Shown here one piece after another: positions 27,276 to 36,153 of a stretch of 64,000 bases of DNA (its first letter is position 1; every line of letters starts with the position of its first letter). The stretch spans positions 1 through 64,000 of the forward strand of contig DXYE01000003.1 in the NCBI GenBank assembly GCA_019415985.1, in the 5' to 3' direction. Made by a program: the position numbers and the translations under genes. This DNA is from Clostridiales bacterium (lineage in GTDB: Bacteria > Bacillota > Clostridia > Oscillospirales > CAG-272). The notes under the pieces were generated by a model. The model was not told the origin of the DNA. It did no database searches and saw only the letters and a program-made list of their open reading frames with translations.

Positions 27276-28367
27276 ATGGTTGCTATACTCATGACTGCAG
27301 TTGACAAACAACATGCTGAAAGCTGCCGGTATTTTGCAGCGGCAAATTCCGCTCACGGTTTTTACAGCTGCTTCCCCGATATTTTTTCACCCGCACGCCT
27401 GCAAAGGATCTTTATCGTCAAAGGAGGACCGGGCACGGGAAAATCCACCTTTATGCGCAAGGCCGCTGCTGCGGCTGCCGGCGCCGGGGAATCCGTGGAA
27501 TATTACTACTGTTCCTCTGATACATCATCGCTCGATGGAATTGTTTTGAAGCATTCCGGAACGGCGATTCTCGACGGGACGTCTCCGCATACAACCGATC
27601 CGGCATATCCGGGTGCGGTCGAGGAAATCATAAATATGGGTGACTTTTTCAATACCCATGAGCTGAAGTCCCATACATCCGAAATCAAAGAATTAAACGC
27701 AAGGTGCTCTGTGTGTCACAGGCGGGCAGCGCACTATCTGCACGCCGCAAATGAAATACGTACGGCGGTCAGACAGCGTTTGGAGGAAGCACTGAAACGT
27801 GAAAAGATGAGTGCGGCAGCAGATAGAATCCTCCGCCGCCTAAAGGACAGCGAAATCGGCGAGGAAAACGTGCGTTTTACGACAGCGATTGGTACAAAGG
27901 GGATCATACACTTTGATACGGCTGAGAATGGTGCGGAAAACGTATATAAAATCACGGATAAACGGGGCGCAGCTTTCTTTTTTACCGATTGTGTAAAACA
28001 GCTGACTTCCGGCTGGAGTAGAATGCTCTATCCATATCCGTTGGATCCATCGGAAGCCGAAGGTATCGGCTTTCCAGGCATGAAAACGGTTTTTGTGACC
28101 GACCGGTATGATGATGAGCAAACGACGGCAGACGAGGCGCATATCGTCAATATGGATCGATTTCTGGACCGAGAGACGCTCGCTGCGCACAAGCAGAAGC
28201 TGCGTTTTTCCGAGCGCTGCTTTGACGCGATGATGGAAGGGGCGCTTGAGAGCCTCGCAGAAGCGGATCGGCACCACAATGCGCTTGAAAAAATTTATGT
28301 TTCGGCTATGGATTTTAAAGCGCAGACCCAATATACGGAGTATTTTATTAAAAAGTTCATTCTGTGA
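27276..28367 (+). CDS. P-loop ATPase of the PRK06851-like family
   Basis: A cytoplasmic protein of 363 residues. The first half has RYFAAANSAHGFYSCF, then the Walker A motif KGGPGTGKST at about 49-58, then YYYCSSDTSSLDGIVL and the Asp in AILDGTSPHTTDPAYPGAVEEI. From memory this matches an uncharacterised family of duplicated P-loop proteins found in spore-forming Firmicutes. The second half has FTTAIGTKGIIHFD, but the matching second P-loop is degenerate (TDKRGAAFFFTD). The start is uncertain: the frame opens at a GTG (27201), and GAAAAGG lies two bases before the ATG I chose. Function unknown. Confidence 0.72.
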   Translation: MVAILMTAVDKQHAESCRYFAAANSAHGFYSCFPDIFSPARLQRIFIVKGGPGTGKSTFMRKAAAAAAGAGESVEYYYCSSDTSSLDGIVLKHSGTAILDGTSPHTTDPAYPGAVEEIINMGDFFNTHELKSHTSEIKELNARCSVCHRRAAHYLHAANEIRTAVRQRLEEALKREKMSAAADRILRRLKDSEIGEENVRFTTAIGTKGIIHFDTAENGAENVYKITDKRGAAFFFTDCVKQLTSGWSRMLYPYPLDPSEAEGIGFPGMKTVFVTDRYDDEQTTADEAHIVNMDRFLDRETLAAHKQKLRFSERCFDAMMEGALESLAEADRHHNALEKIYVSAMDFKAQTQYTEYFIKKFIL

Positions 28368-28438
28368 AACTTTGTTCGCCGGTTTACGACGGAAGTGTAA
28401 CATTTCGGATAATTTTTGAATATACCGAGTGAATTTAC

Positions 28439-28467
28439 TTGAGAATATGGCAAAATTATGCTATACT
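28439..28467 (+). promoter_or_regulatory. Promoter of the apgM-lepB-rbgA block
   Basis: TTGAGA at 28439-28444 and TATACT at 28462-28467 are 17 bases apart, with a TG one base before the -10. It produces a leader of about 200 bases. Confidence 0.75.
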
Positions 28468-28473
28468 AATCTG

Positions 28474-28675
28474 TAATGATTTTTATTTACATGAATGAGG
28501 ACGAGGAGAAAGTGCGGCGGACGGTGACGTGCAGAACTGAATCCTGCGGCGAAACGGTAAAGCGGAACATGTATACAGGAGTGTCTCCGGGTTATAGCGA
28601 AACCCCGCCCGCTTTTTCGCATTATTGAAGAAAATTCGTCAGGTATATCCTTCGGACGACAGAAAGGGATGGACA
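28474..28675 (+). promoter_or_regulatory. Structured leader before the apgM-like gene
   Basis: The leader is GC-rich compared with its surroundings. It holds small hairpins (GCAG...CTGC near 28532-28550; CGGGTT...AACCCCG near 28588-28607 followed by a T-run; TCGTC...GACGA near 28637-28660). I could not match it to a riboswitch class I know. Confidence 0.35.
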
Positions 28676-29902
28676 ATGATGAAATACTTGGTTGTGATAG
28701 CGGATGGAATGGCGGACAGAGCTGTGGAATTGCTTGGCGGCCGAACGCCTATGGAGGCTGCGCGAAAGCCTGCCATGGATGCTTTGGCTAAAAAGGCCTT
28801 TTGCGGATTGGTTTCCAATGTTCCCGCTGGTATGGTACCGGAAAGCGACACGGCTAATCTCGCGATTTTGTCATACGACCCGCGCGTTTATTCGAAGGGA
28901 AGATCGCCGCTTGAAGCGGTCAGCATGGGCATTGATATGCATCCGGACGAGACGGCGTACCGATGCAATCTGGTTACATTAAGCGAAGAGGGAGAGACGC
29001 GGTATGCTGACCGACGTATGCTGGATCACAGTGCGGACGAGATCACGACCGATGAAGCCAGACAGCTTATTTATGCGCTGGATCAGGCACTCGGAGACGA
29101 GAACCGCCGGCTGTATACCGGAATCAGCTATCGACATTGCCTGATTTGGCGGGACGCGCCGGGTGAGTATCCGTTTGAACGCCCGCACGATATCATTGGG
29201 AAGTGCATCAGTACACATCTGCCGTCGGGTATAGAGGGTCTTCCGTATCTTGAAATGATGGAAAAGAGCTTTGAAATTTTGAAGAATCATCCTGTCAACC
29301 AGGAGCGCAGAAGGAGGGGACTGAAGCCGGCAAATTCTATTTGGCTCTGGAGTCCTGGCAAAAAGCCGGCGCTGCCTTCCTTTTCTGAAAAATGGAGTCT
29401 GCGCGGCGCTGTCATTTCAGCGGTTGATCTGATCAAGGGAATCGGCCTCTGCGCTTCTATGAAATCCATTGACGTGGAAGGCGCAACGGGCAATCTGTAT
29501 ACCAATTACAAAGGAAAGGCGGAAGCGGCGCGCAGCGCGTTCGAGGAAGGATATGATTTTGTATATGTCCACGTGGAGGCCCCCGACGAATGCGGACACA
29601 GAGGTGAAGCGGAAAATAAGGTTCTGGCGATTGAAAACATTGACAATATGATACTGGAACCGCTGTGGCAGTATCTTCAGGGACTTGGCGAGCCCTATAA
29701 AATCATGGTGCTTCCGGATCATCCGACGCCGGTTGCGTTGCGTACACATACGATGGATCCGGTTCCCTTTCTGATTTATAACAGCGCAAAAGCAGAGCAA
29801 GGTATAGCGATGTTTTCCGAAGCACAAGCGGCAGAAACCGGCGTTCTGATTACAGATGGCTGTCGGCTCATGGAATTTTTTATAGAATCGGAAAAAATAT
29901 AA
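28676..29902 (+). CDS. Cofactor-independent phosphoglycerate mutase-like enzyme (ApgM family)
   Basis: A 408-residue alkaline-phosphatase-superfamily protein of the archaeal-type ApgM group. Seen are the metal-binding start KYLVVIADGMADR, the Ser region PAGMVPESDTANLAILSYDP, YDFVYVHVEAPDECGHRGE and VLPDHPTPVALRTHT. The classical role is 3- to 2-phosphoglycerate conversion, but close relatives have been shown to work as homoserine kinases, and thrC lies about 3 kb downstream on the same strand. Which role applies cannot be told from this window. AAAGGG lies seven bases before the first of two adjacent ATGs. lepB begins 37 bases later. Confidence 0.85.
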   Translation: MMKYLVVIADGMADRAVELLGGRTPMEAARKPAMDALAKKAFCGLVSNVPAGMVPESDTANLAILSYDPRVYSKGRSPLEAVSMGIDMHPDETAYRCNLVTLSEEGETRYADRRMLDHSADEITTDEARQLIYALDQALGDENRRLYTGISYRHCLIWRDAPGEYPFERPHDIIGKCISTHLPSGIEGLPYLEMMEKSFEILKNHPVNQERRRRGLKPANSIWLWSPGKKPALPSFSEKWSLRGAVISAVDLIKGIGLCASMKSIDVEGATGNLYTNYKGKAEAARSAFEEGYDFVYVHVEAPDECGHRGEAENKVLAIENIDNMILEPLWQYLQGLGEPYKIMVLPDHPTPVALRTHTMDPVPFLIYNSAKAEQGIAMFSEAQAAETGVLITDGCRLMEFFIESEKI

Positions 29903-29939
29903 AACACAATAAAGGATATCAATTAGAGGAGGAACCGGA

Positions 29940-30614
29940 ATGGAGCCGATAACGGAATATAATGGAACAGAAGGAAGCAGTGAGGACAAGCCGGCTTTCG
30001 ATGATGTGCTGAATGAACTGATGTCGAATGAGCAGGAACCTGTCGGCAAAAAGGAGAGCAAAGGAAAAAAGAAGGACGGTACGGCAGCGCGGGAGATTTT
30101 CGATTGGATCGAACTGCTGGCGATTGCAACTGCGGTTGTAATCATTTTGTTTACCTTTTTTTTGAGGGTAGCGGTGGTGGTTGGGCCCTCTATGCAGAAT
30201 ACCTTGATTGCAGATGACGTCATATTGCTTTCCAATCTGTTCTATGAACCGGAGCAGGGAGATATTATTGTTTTCCAAGCCAAGCTTTCAGACGAATACG
30301 AGCCAATTGTCAAGCGCGTAATAGCAACGGAAAATCAAACCGTCAATATAGATTACGATACCTGGACAGTTACAGTGGATGGGGTCGAACTGAAAGAGGA
30401 TTATGTAAAACGGGAAATGACGCATATGCTTCAGTCAAATTACCTGGAATTTCCCTATACAGTGCCGGAAGGAAAGCTTTTCGTTATGGGCGATAACCGC
30501 AACAGTTCTATGGACAGTCGCGACAATCGAATCGGTCTTGTAGATAAGCGGTTTGTTCTGGGTAAATTGCTGTGCCGCGTTTATCCGTTTTCAAAAATAG
30601 GCGTCGTACAGTAA
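29940..30614 (+). CDS. lepB: Type I signal peptidase
   Basis: Cleaves signal peptides from exported proteins on the outer face of the membrane. The 224-residue chain has an unusually long, acidic and then lysine-rich cytoplasmic lead (about 1-55), one membrane segment (LLAIATAVVIILFTFFLRVAVVVG), the catalytic Ser in GPSMQNTL, the Lys in IVKRVIA, and the C-terminal GDNRNSSMDSRD box. GAGGAGG precedes the ATG. It follows the apgM-like gene and precedes rbgA, likely in one transcript. Confidence 0.95.
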   Translation: MEPITEYNGTEGSSEDKPAFDDVLNELMSNEQEPVGKKESKGKKKDGTAAREIFDWIELLAIATAVVIILFTFFLRVAVVVGPSMQNTLIADDVILLSNLFYEPEQGDIIVFQAKLSDEYEPIVKRVIATENQTVNIDYDTWTVTVDGVELKEDYVKREMTHMLQSNYLEFPYTVPEGKLFVMGDNRNSSMDSRDNRIGLVDKRFVLGKLLCRVYPFSKIGVVQ

Positions 30615-30752
30615 GCTGCTGCCTTTTTGTCATATGGCAGAATAGGTTTCGTTGTCCCGCCAAAATTATGGTATCGAGATTCATCGTAGGCCGACGGTTT
30701 CACGGGCGGGAAGAAAAACGCGATGAAAGTAAATAGAGAAAAGGAGAGCGTC

Positions 30753-31628
30753 ATGCCTTCACCTCTGATTCAATGGTTCCCTGGCCATATGGCAAAAACA
30801 CGTCGGCTGATCGCAGAAAATCTGAAGCTCGTAGATCTTGTGATCGAGCTTCTGGATGCCCGGATTCCGATCAGTTCCAAAAATCCCGAAATAGATAAGC
30901 TTGTGGGACAGAAGCCGGTTCTTACCGTATTGGCAAAGGCATCCCTGGCAGACCCGGATTTAAGCCGGAGATGGCAGAGCTTTTACCGGCGGCACGGAAG
31001 GAAAGCAGTTGTAGCGGATTTTCTGAGCGGAATCGGCATACAGGAGATCACGTCATCCGCACGTGAGCTTTTAGCGGACAAGTTGGAGCGATACGATGCA
31101 CGGGGCATGACAGGAAGGACACTGAAGGCCATGGTAGTCGGGATTCCAAACGTCGGAAAATCCTCATTTATCAACCGTTTAAGCGGGGGGAGAAAGGCAA
31201 AGGTTGAAAACCGTCCGGGCGTGACGCTCAACAAACAATGGGTGACAACCGCCGCCGGATTTGATCTGTTGGATATGCCGGGGGTGCTGTGGCCGAAATT
31301 TGAGGATCAGGCGGTAGGGGAGAATCTGGCTATGACCGGTGCCATCAAAGAGGATATTCTTGATCTTGAACGCGTCGCTGCGGCGCTGTGCGAGCGTTTA
31401 CGGCGTATGTATCCTTCGCTTCTCTGCGCACGATATAAGCTTGGGGAAATGGACCAATACAGCAGTCTTCGCGGAGACGAGCTATTGGAGCTGATTGGAC
31501 GAAAGCGAGGATTTTTGCTGTCCGGGGGCGAGGTGGATACGGAGAGAACCTCCCATATGCTGCTGAACGAATTTCAGTCCGCTAAAATCGGACGAATTAC
31601 GCTGGAAATGCCGGAAGCAGAACGTTGA
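30753..31628 (+). CDS. rbgA: Ribosome biogenesis GTPase RbgA (YlqF), altered G4 motif
   Basis: A circularly permuted GTPase that helps mature the 50S subunit. The 291-residue chain opens with the family signature IQWFPGHMAKTRR, then the region where G4 is expected, then G1 GIPNVGKSS (about 130-138), the PGVT switch, and G3 DMPGVLWP (about 174). The C-terminal domain has the usual helical character. G4 is odd: where relatives have NKAD, this protein reads AKAS (61-64), replacing both residues that recognise guanine. The frame opens ten codons earlier, but AAAAGGAGAG sets the ATG at 30753. Confidence 0.92.
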   Translation: MPSPLIQWFPGHMAKTRRLIAENLKLVDLVIELLDARIPISSKNPEIDKLVGQKPVLTVLAKASLADPDLSRRWQSFYRRHGRKAVVADFLSGIGIQEITSSARELLADKLERYDARGMTGRTLKAMVVGIPNVGKSSFINRLSGGRKAKVENRPGVTLNKQWVTTAAGFDLLDMPGVLWPKFEDQAVGENLAMTGAIKEDILDLERVAAALCERLRRMYPSLLCARYKLGEMDQYSSLRGDELLELIGRKRGFLLSGGEVDTERTSHMLLNEFQSAKIGRITLEMPEAER

Positions 31629-31994
31629 ATTTGCTTTTCGTGACACCGTATTGTCCGCGTATACGCAGCAAACACTGTGCATCTGAAGCAATACTGTGAA
31701 TTTCGAGATAGGCAGCTTGGCACCTGACGCTGTTCGGCTTGAAAGACAAATTTACTTTATAGCAGCCGGTAAACTGTCGACGGAAGATGCGGGTTCGAAG
31801 CTGTATAATTTTATTAAAAGTAGGAAGGGCTTCACGCGGCACTTTGTGCCGTATAACGGTTGTCGGGATGGCCGGCCGTCGGAAAGGCTATGAAAGATTT
31901 GAAAGAAAATTCTTTCAAATGCGTATTTTCTCTGTCGGGGCGGAGGAGATTTTTCCGTATTCCCGCAATTCCACAATGAAAGGCGGTCATATTT
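31629..31994. other. Gap between rbgA and rnhB
   Basis: These genes are usually adjacent, so 366 bases between them is unusual. I find no supported gene; the frame at 31787-32029 lacks a ribosome binding site. A CGGCAC-TTT-GTGCCG hairpin (31837-31851) and the palindrome at 31897-31920 are the only structures. Confidence 0.4.
31897..31920. repeat. Perfect palindrome, 11-bp arms
   Basis: ATTTGAAAGAA and TTCTTTCAAAT flank AA. There is no T-run directly after it, so it is a weak terminator candidate at best. It could be an operator before rnhB. Confidence 0.5.
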
Positions 31995-32606
31995 ATGCTG
32001 GATTGGGTATGGGAAAATCATGCGTTTGAGGCAGGGTATCTCTCCGTTTGCGGCGTTGATGAGGCGGGAAGGGGACCTCTTGCCGGTCCGGTCGTTGCTG
32101 CAGCCGTCATTCTGCCGCGCGGAATTGAAATTGAGGGACTAAACGATTCCAAAAAGCTGACGGAGAAGAAGAGGGAGAAATTGTATGCCGTGATCTGTAA
32201 ATCGGCTGTATCCTATGCGGTGGGAGTGGCCAGCGCCGAAGAGATCGATTCCATCAATATTCTGAATGCGGCGATGCTCGCCATGCAGCGTGCTGTTGAA
32301 AAATTACAGCCGCCGGCAGATTTTGCGCTGATCGATGGTAATGTTTCAAGAGGATTTTATATACCAACAAGAACAATTGTAGGAGGGGATGCGCTGTCTC
32401 CTTCCATAGCTGCCGCTTCCATTCTGGCCAAGGTGACCCGGGATCGTATGTGCATAGATTTGGATGCACAGTATCCCGAATACGGTTTTTTAAAGCATAA
32501 GGGATATCCGACGCCTGCGCATAAGCGCATATTACTGGAAAGGGGACCGACACCCGTTCACCGCAAAACCTTTTTGAAATTTCTGGAAGGCGGTAAATCA
32601 TCTTGA
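31995..32606 (+). CDS. rnhB: Ribonuclease HII
   Basis: Removes RNA from RNA-DNA hybrids and misincorporated ribonucleotides. The 203-residue chain has the signature VCGVDEAGRGPLAGPVVAAAV with the first catalytic Asp and Glu, LIDGN with the third Asp, and AAASILAKVTRDR with the fourth. Length and C-terminus (HKGYPTPAH) are normal. It overlaps the next gene by four bases, so translation is probably coupled. Confidence 0.95.
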   Translation: MLDWVWENHAFEAGYLSVCGVDEAGRGPLAGPVVAAAVILPRGIEIEGLNDSKKLTEKKREKLYAVICKSAVSYAVGVASAEEIDSINILNAAMLAMQRAVEKLQPPADFALIDGNVSRGFYIPTRTIVGGDALSPSIAAASILAKVTRDRMCIDLDAQYPEYGFLKHKGYPTPAHKRILLERGPTPVHRKTFLKFLEGGKSS

Positions 32607-32998
32607 ATCATAGGAAATTCGGGAGTGAAGGCGAAACGCTTGCCGCCGCTTATCTGGAGAAAAAGGGGTATACGATTACAGCCAGAAATGTCTATATCGG
32701 CGGCGGGGAGATCGATTTGATAGCGGAAACGGACGATGCGGTTGTTTTTGTCGAGGTAAAGACAAGAACGCTGGGGAAAAGCATTGCAAACTACGGCCCG
32801 CCTGCTGCAGCTGTAACCGCAAAGAAAAAACAAACTCTGCTCAGGACGGCGGCGCATTATCTGCATGAGCATCCCACAGAGAAGCAGCCAAGAATTGATG
32901 TCGTGGAGGTATATGTCACACCGCGTGCATATACGCTGGGACCGAAGCATGCCGGGGATCATATTGTTCATTATGAAAACGCGGTGAGAAAATCCTGA
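32603..32998 (+). CDS. yraN: YraN/UPF0102 endonuclease-like protein
   Basis: A 131-residue member of the UPF0102 family, a restriction-endonuclease-like fold whose cellular role is unsettled. The family core is RKFGSEGETLAAAYLEKKGY, then GGGEIDLIAE and VVFVEVKTRT, matching the E...GEIDLI...FVEVK nuclease pattern. The start is a TTG within the rnhB stop (TTGA), eight bases after AAGGCGG. Conserved gene order rbgA-rnhB-yraN supports the call. Confidence 0.9.
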   Translation: MNHRKFGSEGETLAAAYLEKKGYTITARNVYIGGGEIDLIAETDDAVVFVEVKTRTLGKSIANYGPPAAAVTAKKKQTLLRTAAHYLHEHPTEKQPRIDVVEVYVTPRAYTLGPKHAGDHIVHYENAVRKS

Positions 32999-33018
32999 AG
33001 ACGGAAAGGAATACCGAC

Positions 33019-34503
33019 ATGAAATATGTAAGCACGAGAGATGAAAGCGAAAGCAGGAGAGTCTCTGCGGCAGAGGCTATTTTGGAAGGCCTTGCCGGAG
33101 ACGGCGGATTGTATATGCCTCAGACCGTTCCGCGTCTTGGCAAAGGAGAACTGGAGCAGATCGGCAAATTACCCTATGCGGAACGTGCGGCACAAATTTT
33201 GAAAAAATTTTTGCCAGATTATAATGATGCCGTCTTGCTCGCGTCATGCCGTGAGGCTTATGCGGAGGATAAATTTCCGGGTGGCCCGGCGCCTCTGCAC
33301 CGGCTGAGCGATCAGACGCATGTTCTGGAGCTTTGGCACGGTCCTACCTGCGCATTTAAGGATATGGCGCTGCAGCTCATGCCGCGTCTGCTCTCGAGTG
33401 CCTTGAAAATAACCGGTGAAAAGCGGACTGCACTGATCCTTGTAGCAACCTCCGGTGACACGGGAAAAGCAGCGCTCGAGGGATTCCGAGATGTTGAAGG
33501 CGTGAAAATCATGGTGTTCTATCCCGTGGATGGCGTCAGCAAAATTCAAAAGCTGCAGATGATGACGCAGGAGGGAAAGAATGTCTGTGTCTGTGCCATT
33601 CGCGGCAATTTCGATGACGCACAGAACGGCGTCAAGAGCATTTTTTCCGACAGCGAGGCCCAGCATGCGCTCGCGGAGTGCAATAGCTTTTTTTCCAGTG
33701 CGAACTCCATAAACTGGGGAAGATTGGTTCCCCAGATCGTTTACTATATTTCTGCATACTGCGATCTTGTCAACAGTGGGACGATTCAGAGTGGAGAGGC
33801 AATCAATATCAGTGTGCCGACGGGGAATTTCGGAAATATCTTTGCCGGTTATCTGGCAAAGGAAATGGGACTGCCGGTTAAGCGCTTCATCTGTGCCTCC
33901 AATAGAAACAACATTCTGACAGATTTTCTGGACAGCGGCGTGTACGACAGAAATCGGCGCTTCTATACTACCATGTCGCCTTCTATGGACATACTGATCT
34001 CCAGCAATCTGGAACGGCTTCTCTATTTAAAGGCCGGAGCTGCCAGAACAGCCGGATATATGCGCTCGCTGAGGGAAAAGGGAGCTTACCGTGTTGAAGA
34101 CGAGGTCTATCAGAACATATCGTCCGATATCAGCGGACTGTTCTGTAATGAGGAACAGACGGCGCAGACGATCCAAAGAACCTTTGAAACGTATCATTAT
34201 TTGTGCGATACGCATACGGCGGTTGGCCTGTTCTGTGCAGAAAAATTTCTTGAGCAGACGCAGGATAACGCAAAAACTCTGGTAGTGTCTACGGCAAGTC
34301 CCTATAAATTTGCTGTGGATGTCTATCAAGCTCTGACCGGAGAACGCGCGGCGGACGAGATGGCATCGCTTGACTTGCTGTCATCTTATACGGGTACTGC
34401 GGTGCCGAGACAGCTTGGATCACTGAAAGAAAAGGCTGTAAGGTTTGACCGGGTAGTAGATTCCGGAGATATGATGGCTGAGGTCTTGAACTTTGCAGGA
34501 TAA
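33019..34503 (+). CDS. thrC: Threonine synthase
   Basis: PLP enzyme converting O-phosphohomoserine to threonine. The 494-residue chain has the N-terminal MKYVSTRDESE and GLYMPQ of the long (fungal and clostridial) class, the PLP-binding Lys in WHGPTCAFKDMALQ, the phosphate-binding ATSGDTGKAALEGF, SANSINWGRLVPQIVYY and VPTGNFGNIFAGYLAKEMG. GGAAAGGA precedes the ATG. It ends the apgM-to-thrC block. No hom or canonical thrB is in the window. Confidence 0.95.
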   Translation: MKYVSTRDESESRRVSAAEAILEGLAGDGGLYMPQTVPRLGKGELEQIGKLPYAERAAQILKKFLPDYNDAVLLASCREAYAEDKFPGGPAPLHRLSDQTHVLELWHGPTCAFKDMALQLMPRLLSSALKITGEKRTALILVATSGDTGKAALEGFRDVEGVKIMVFYPVDGVSKIQKLQMMTQEGKNVCVCAIRGNFDDAQNGVKSIFSDSEAQHALAECNSFFSSANSINWGRLVPQIVYYISAYCDLVNSGTIQSGEAINISVPTGNFGNIFAGYLAKEMGLPVKRFICASNRNNILTDFLDSGVYDRNRRFYTTMSPSMDILISSNLERLLYLKAGAARTAGYMRSLREKGAYRVEDEVYQNISSDISGLFCNEEQTAQTIQRTFETYHYLCDTHTAVGLFCAEKFLEQTQDNAKTLVVSTASPYKFAVDVYQALTGERAADEMASLDLLSSYTGTAVPRQLGSLKEKAVRFDRVVDSGDMMAEVLNFAG

Positions 34504-34810
34504 AAGCCATAAAAGGGCGTGGGCAAAGAGTCTTTACTTCATGGATTAGCTTTAGCCTCCGTCAAACTATGAGACGAACAACAGGCTATTCGGAGACAGA
34601 AGGGGGCAAATGTTCGAAAGAGGAAGTTCGAATCTGTCAGGCGGCCCCATACGGAAAGGCAGTATTGATTTTGGAGGACATATAAAGAAATCAGCTTACA
34701 AGGTCTGACTTTTCGGAGGACCGTCCTTTCCTGCCGATTTGCCTTCCATTTCTGTAAGTCCATTTCATCAAAGTGAAAGCAATCAGCTGTCACTATGACA
34801 CGGGTATTAG
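34504..34810. other. Gap after thrC
   Basis: No gene is supported. The convergent DUF1540 terminator closes the right side. Confidence 0.35.
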
Positions 34811-34842
34811 CGAGAAAAAGGGAACAGCATGGCTGTTCCCTT
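34811..34842 (-). terminator. Terminator of the DUF1540 gene
   Basis: The perfect 11-bp stem AAGGGAACAGC/GCTGTTCCCTT has a 3-nt loop and, on the minus strand, ends in CCCTTTTTCTCG. It lies 30 bases after the stop codon. Confidence 0.85.
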
Positions 34843-34872
34843 GTGAGCCGACTGTATGACATTGCCGGCGAT

Positions 34873-35076
34873 TCAGATGTTTTTCTGCTTGAAGGTGGCG
34901 CATACGGTGTCTGTGCAGGATGTTGCGTAACTCGGACCTACCGCGATTTTGTCAGCCGTACAGTAATGGTCGCCGTCGTGGTACACACAGTTTTTTACAT
35001 CGCATGCAATGCCTCTGATGTGCTGCGGCTTACCTGCTTTTTCGTTTGCATCATCTGTGCCGTTAAAGAATCCCAT
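34873..35076 (-). CDS. DUF1540-domain small cysteine protein
   Basis: A 67-residue protein with the DUF1540 pattern: IACDVKNCVYHDGDHYCTADKIAVG followed by SCTDTVCATFK, giving five cysteines plus His that probably bind a metal. The domain is common in Clostridia and its role is unknown. Two starts are possible, ATG at 35088 (touching AAAGG) and ATG at 35076 (12 bases away); the latter gives the MGFF start I think more likely. It is divergent from the phosphoesterase gene. Confidence 0.85.
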   Translation of the reverse strand: MGFFNGTDDANEKAGKPQHIRGIACDVKNCVYHDGDHYCTADKIAVGPSYATSCTDTVCATFKQKNI

Positions 35077-35247
35077 TTTAATTTCCATCCTTTCTTTTTC
35101 AGCTGATATCAGCTGACATGAATTTCCGGGGTCTGTCATTATTATTTGCAGGAAAGAGTTCTGCTATTCCAAACACGATTTTATTCTTTTCAATGAAAAT
35201 CAACATTTCAAAGTCATGTCTTTGCTTTGATAACTTAGGAGGGAACA

Positions 35248-36006
35248 ATGTCGCTTTTTGTCATGGCAGACACCCACCTGTCCATTGGAAACACCAAGGT
35301 TATGGATGTTTTTGGAAACCGTTGGCAGGGATATGTAGAGAAGATAGAAGAAAACTGGCGCAGTCTAGTAAGACCGCAGGATACCGTAGTCATTCCGGGA
35401 GATGTTTCTTGGGGGATGAAGCTGGAGGAGGCGCGGGAGGATCTGCATTTTCTGCATGAATTGCCAGGAAACAAGGTACTCCTGAAGGGAAATCACGATT
35501 ATTGGTGGAGCACAATGAAAAAGCTGGAGGATTTTCGGGATGCAAACGGGTTTCATTCCATTCAGTTTCTGCATAACAATGCGCTCCGCTGTGAGCGTTA
35601 TATACTCTGCGGTTCCAGGGGCTGGTATACGGAAGACAGACGTGTACTGTCACAAGCGGATGCCGATGCGAAAAAAATCATTGCCCGTGAGGTTGGGCGT
35701 CTGCGCTGTAGCCTGGAGGCGGGCAAGGCCATACGGGATAGGATTCTGAAAGATGAAAATACCCAATGTGAAATGGTGGTATTTCTGCACTTTCCTCCGT
35801 ATTACCGTGGGTATATCTGCGACGAGATTGTTTTGGAACTGTATCGGTTCGGCATACGAAACTGTTACTTCGGTCATATACACGGTGTGTACAATGTGCC
35901 AATGACGCGCGAGTACATGGATATCCGTTTTACCATGGTTGCGGCGGATTACCTGAACTTTCGTCCTTTGCGTCTGCCCGATGCACCGGAGGGAAATTTA
36001 TTGTAA
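35248..36006 (+). CDS. Calcineurin-like metallophosphoesterase
   Basis: A 252-residue phosphoesterase with all dimetal motifs: MADTH near the start, PGDVSWG, GNHDYWW, LHFPP and GHIHGVYN. The family is widespread in Firmicutes and its substrate is not established. No signal peptide, so it is cytoplasmic. AGGAGG lies five bases before the ATG. It is a separate unit between the DUF1540 gene and the tig promoter. Confidence 0.92.
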   Translation: MSLFVMADTHLSIGNTKVMDVFGNRWQGYVEKIEENWRSLVRPQDTVVIPGDVSWGMKLEEAREDLHFLHELPGNKVLLKGNHDYWWSTMKKLEDFRDANGFHSIQFLHNNALRCERYILCGSRGWYTEDRRVLSQADADAKKIIAREVGRLRCSLEAGKAIRDRILKDENTQCEMVVFLHFPPYYRGYICDEIVLELYRFGIRNCYFGHIHGVYNVPMTREYMDIRFTMVAADYLNFRPLRLPDAPEGNLL

Positions 36007-36022
36007 AATATGCGGAAATACG

Positions 36023-36051
36023 TTGACAGAATCGGGAGTTTTCGATATAAT
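36023..36051 (+). promoter_or_regulatory. Promoter of tig
   Basis: TTGACA at 36023-36028 and TATAAT at 36046-36051 are 17 bases apart, a full consensus. The leader to the ATG is about 95 bases. Confidence 0.85.
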
Positions 36052-36153
36052 ATTATGAGTTTGGCAAACTGCCCTGTATGGTTGTAAGATAGTTCTGCGA
36101 GTTGCGTTTAAAACGTTTAAAATATATAAATATTATAGCCGGAGGACAAAAGA

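Noticed and set aside
29417..30235. 272-codon minus-strand frame across the apgM-lepB junction
   Set aside because: It spans two identified genes and their spacer and has no family resemblance.
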